From Pseudomonadales bacterium (GTDB taxonomy: Bacteria; Pseudomonadota; Gammaproteobacteria; Pseudomonadales; Azotimanducaceae), in assembly GCA_022825925.1 (NCBI GenBank), contig JAJDVW010000132.1:1-64000 (forward strand): 64,000 bases of DNA, read 5' to 3'. This document shows, one piece after another, positions 63,142 through 64,000 of the stretch (positions are counted from its first letter, which is position 1; every line of letters starts with the position of its first letter). Made by a program: the position numbers and the translations under genes. The notes under the pieces are model-generated. The model saw only the letters and a program-made list of their open reading frames with translations. It was not told where the DNA came from and ran no database searches.

Positions 63142-64000
63142 ATGACGCGACCGAACATCCTCATCTTCTTCACGGACGACCAGCGCTTCGACACCATCAG
63201 CGCGCTCGGTTCCGAGGTCCACACGCCGAACATCGACCGGCTCGTCGCCCGCGGCGCGACGTTCACCCACGCCCACATCCCCTGCGGGACCGACGGGGCG
63301 ATCTGCATGCCGAGCCGCGCCATGCTGCACACCGGCCGCACGCTCTTTCACCTGCGCGACGGCGGCACGAGCATCCCCCGCGAGCACACCATGCTCGGCG
63401 AGACGCTCCGGGACGCCGGCTACCGTACGTGGGGCGCCGGCAAGTGGCACAACGGACGCGAGGCCTTCAACCGGTCCTTCGACGACGGCGACGAGATCAT
63501 GTTCGGCGGCATGGCCGACCACTGGAACGTGCCCGTCTATCACTACGATCCCACCGGACGCTACGACTCCCGGCTGCCGCAGATCGTCCACGCGCGGGAG
63601 ACGAACGAGGTGCTCTGGCGCGAGGCCGACCACGTCCACGCGGGGCGGCATTCGAGTGAGTTGCTGTGCGACACCGCGATCGACTTCCTGGGCAGGCAAG
63701 ACGGGGAAACGCCCTTCTTCTGCTACGTCTCCCTGCTCGCCCCGCACGACCCGCGCTCGATGCCCGAGCGGTTCCGCACGATGTACGCGCCGGAAGACGT
63801 CGAGCTGCCGCCCAACTACCTCGGCGGCCACCCCTTCGACAACGGCGGCCTGAAGATCCGCGACGAGGTGCTCGCCGACTTCCCGCGCACGCCCGAGGAG
63901 ATCCGCCGCCACATCGCCGAGTACCGGGCGATGATCACCCACCTCGACCACGAGTTCGGGCGGGTGCTGGACGCGCTCGACGAGAACGGCCTCGCGGAGA
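63142..64000 (+). CDS. Sulfatase, 3' end outside the window
   Basis: The first 286 residues of a type I sulfatase without a signal peptide. Metal motif LIFFTDDQRFDT, formylglycine site CMPSR (Cys55) and GAGKWHNGREAF are present; the frame is open to the edge of the window. The genes downstream are not visible. It is divergent from the guanidine operon and not similar in detail to the other two sulfatases. Cytoplasmic, substrate unknown. Confidence 0.9.
   Translation, partial: MTRPNILIFFTDDQRFDTISALGSEVHTPNIDRLVARGATFTHAHIPCGTDGAICMPSRAMLHTGRTLFHLRDGGTSIPREHTMLGETLRDAGYRTWGAGKWHNGREAFNRSFDDGDEIMFGGMADHWNVPVYHYDPTGRYDSRLPQIVHARETNEVLWREADHVHAGRHSSELLCDTAIDFLGRQDGETPFFCYVSLLAPHDPRSMPERFRTMYAPEDVELPPNYLGGHPFDNGGLKIRDEVLADFPRTPEEIRRHIAEYRAMITHLDHEFGRVLDALDENGLAE

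Overview
This window comes from a high-GC Gram-negative bacterium, most likely an uncultured gammaproteobacterium or close relative. The signs are TonB-dependent receptors, an outer-membrane beta-barrel, many secreted enzymes, dense codirectional operons with ATGA overlaps, and a tRNA-Ser gene with an encoded CCA. No insertion sequence, CRISPR array or prophage module is visible. The gene content (three sulfatases, CoA-ester catabolism, a quinohaemoprotein dehydrogenase, a Baeyer-Villiger monooxygenase, a phytanoyl-CoA-type dioxygenase) suggests a free-living or host-associated heterotroph using diverse organic matter. The taxonomic placement is inference only.

Layout. 0-6.7 kb: a minus-strand operon nadA, internally deleted acyl-CoA ligase, alpha/beta hydrolase, redoxin. 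The redoxin contains an in-frame UGA at its catalytic cysteine (UxxC). A periplasmic protein and an ATP-grasp enzyme follow, with a 156-bp tandem duplication at the convergent ATP-grasp/SDR ends. 6.7-20.7 kb: SDRs, a phosphoesterase, a sulfatase, an esterase, an enoyl-CoA hydratase/acyl-CoA dehydrogenase pair, a toxin-antitoxin pair, MaoC- and CaiB-type CoA enzymes, a serine hydrolase, a TPR-sulfotransferase and a methyltransferase. 20.8-26.5 kb: a second toxin-antitoxin pair, a DUF4143-type ATPase, a PQQ-dehydrogenase/cytochrome c fusion, and an intact TIR gene followed by a broken one. 26.8-36.3 kb: a TonB receptor plus secreted sulfatase, a nitroreductase, a two-gene PHP-SMC ATPase/AlbA-like pair that may be defensive, and a SnoaL-like gene interrupted by UGA. 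36.4-51.5 kb: two paralogous N-acyl-D-amino-acid deacylases around two overlapping Lrp-type regulators, a BVMO, an intact and a ruined TonB receptor, PhyH, tRNA-Ser(CGA), an outer-membrane protein, a lipoprotein hydrolase and a rhodanese.

51.5-64 kb: two notable operons. The first encodes a UGSC-motif selenoprotein (UGA at 52800-52802) and an overlapping partner protein. The second is a complete guanidine assimilation operon: ABC transporter, two DUF1989 proteins (carboxyguanidine deiminase type), a biotin-dependent guanidine/urea carboxylase and an allophanate hydrolase. Its leader holds a clear guanidine-I (ykkC) riboswitch, preceded by a sigma-54-type -24/-12 element, so the operon is probably under both nitrogen and guanidine control. 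The window ends inside a third sulfatase.

The strongest observations are the two UGA-containing genes whose UGA falls exactly at a known Sec/Cys redox position with a SECIS-like hairpin about 20 nt downstream, the guanidine operon with its two-layer control, and a 92-bp dispersed repeat of which one copy lies in frame inside a hydrolase gene.
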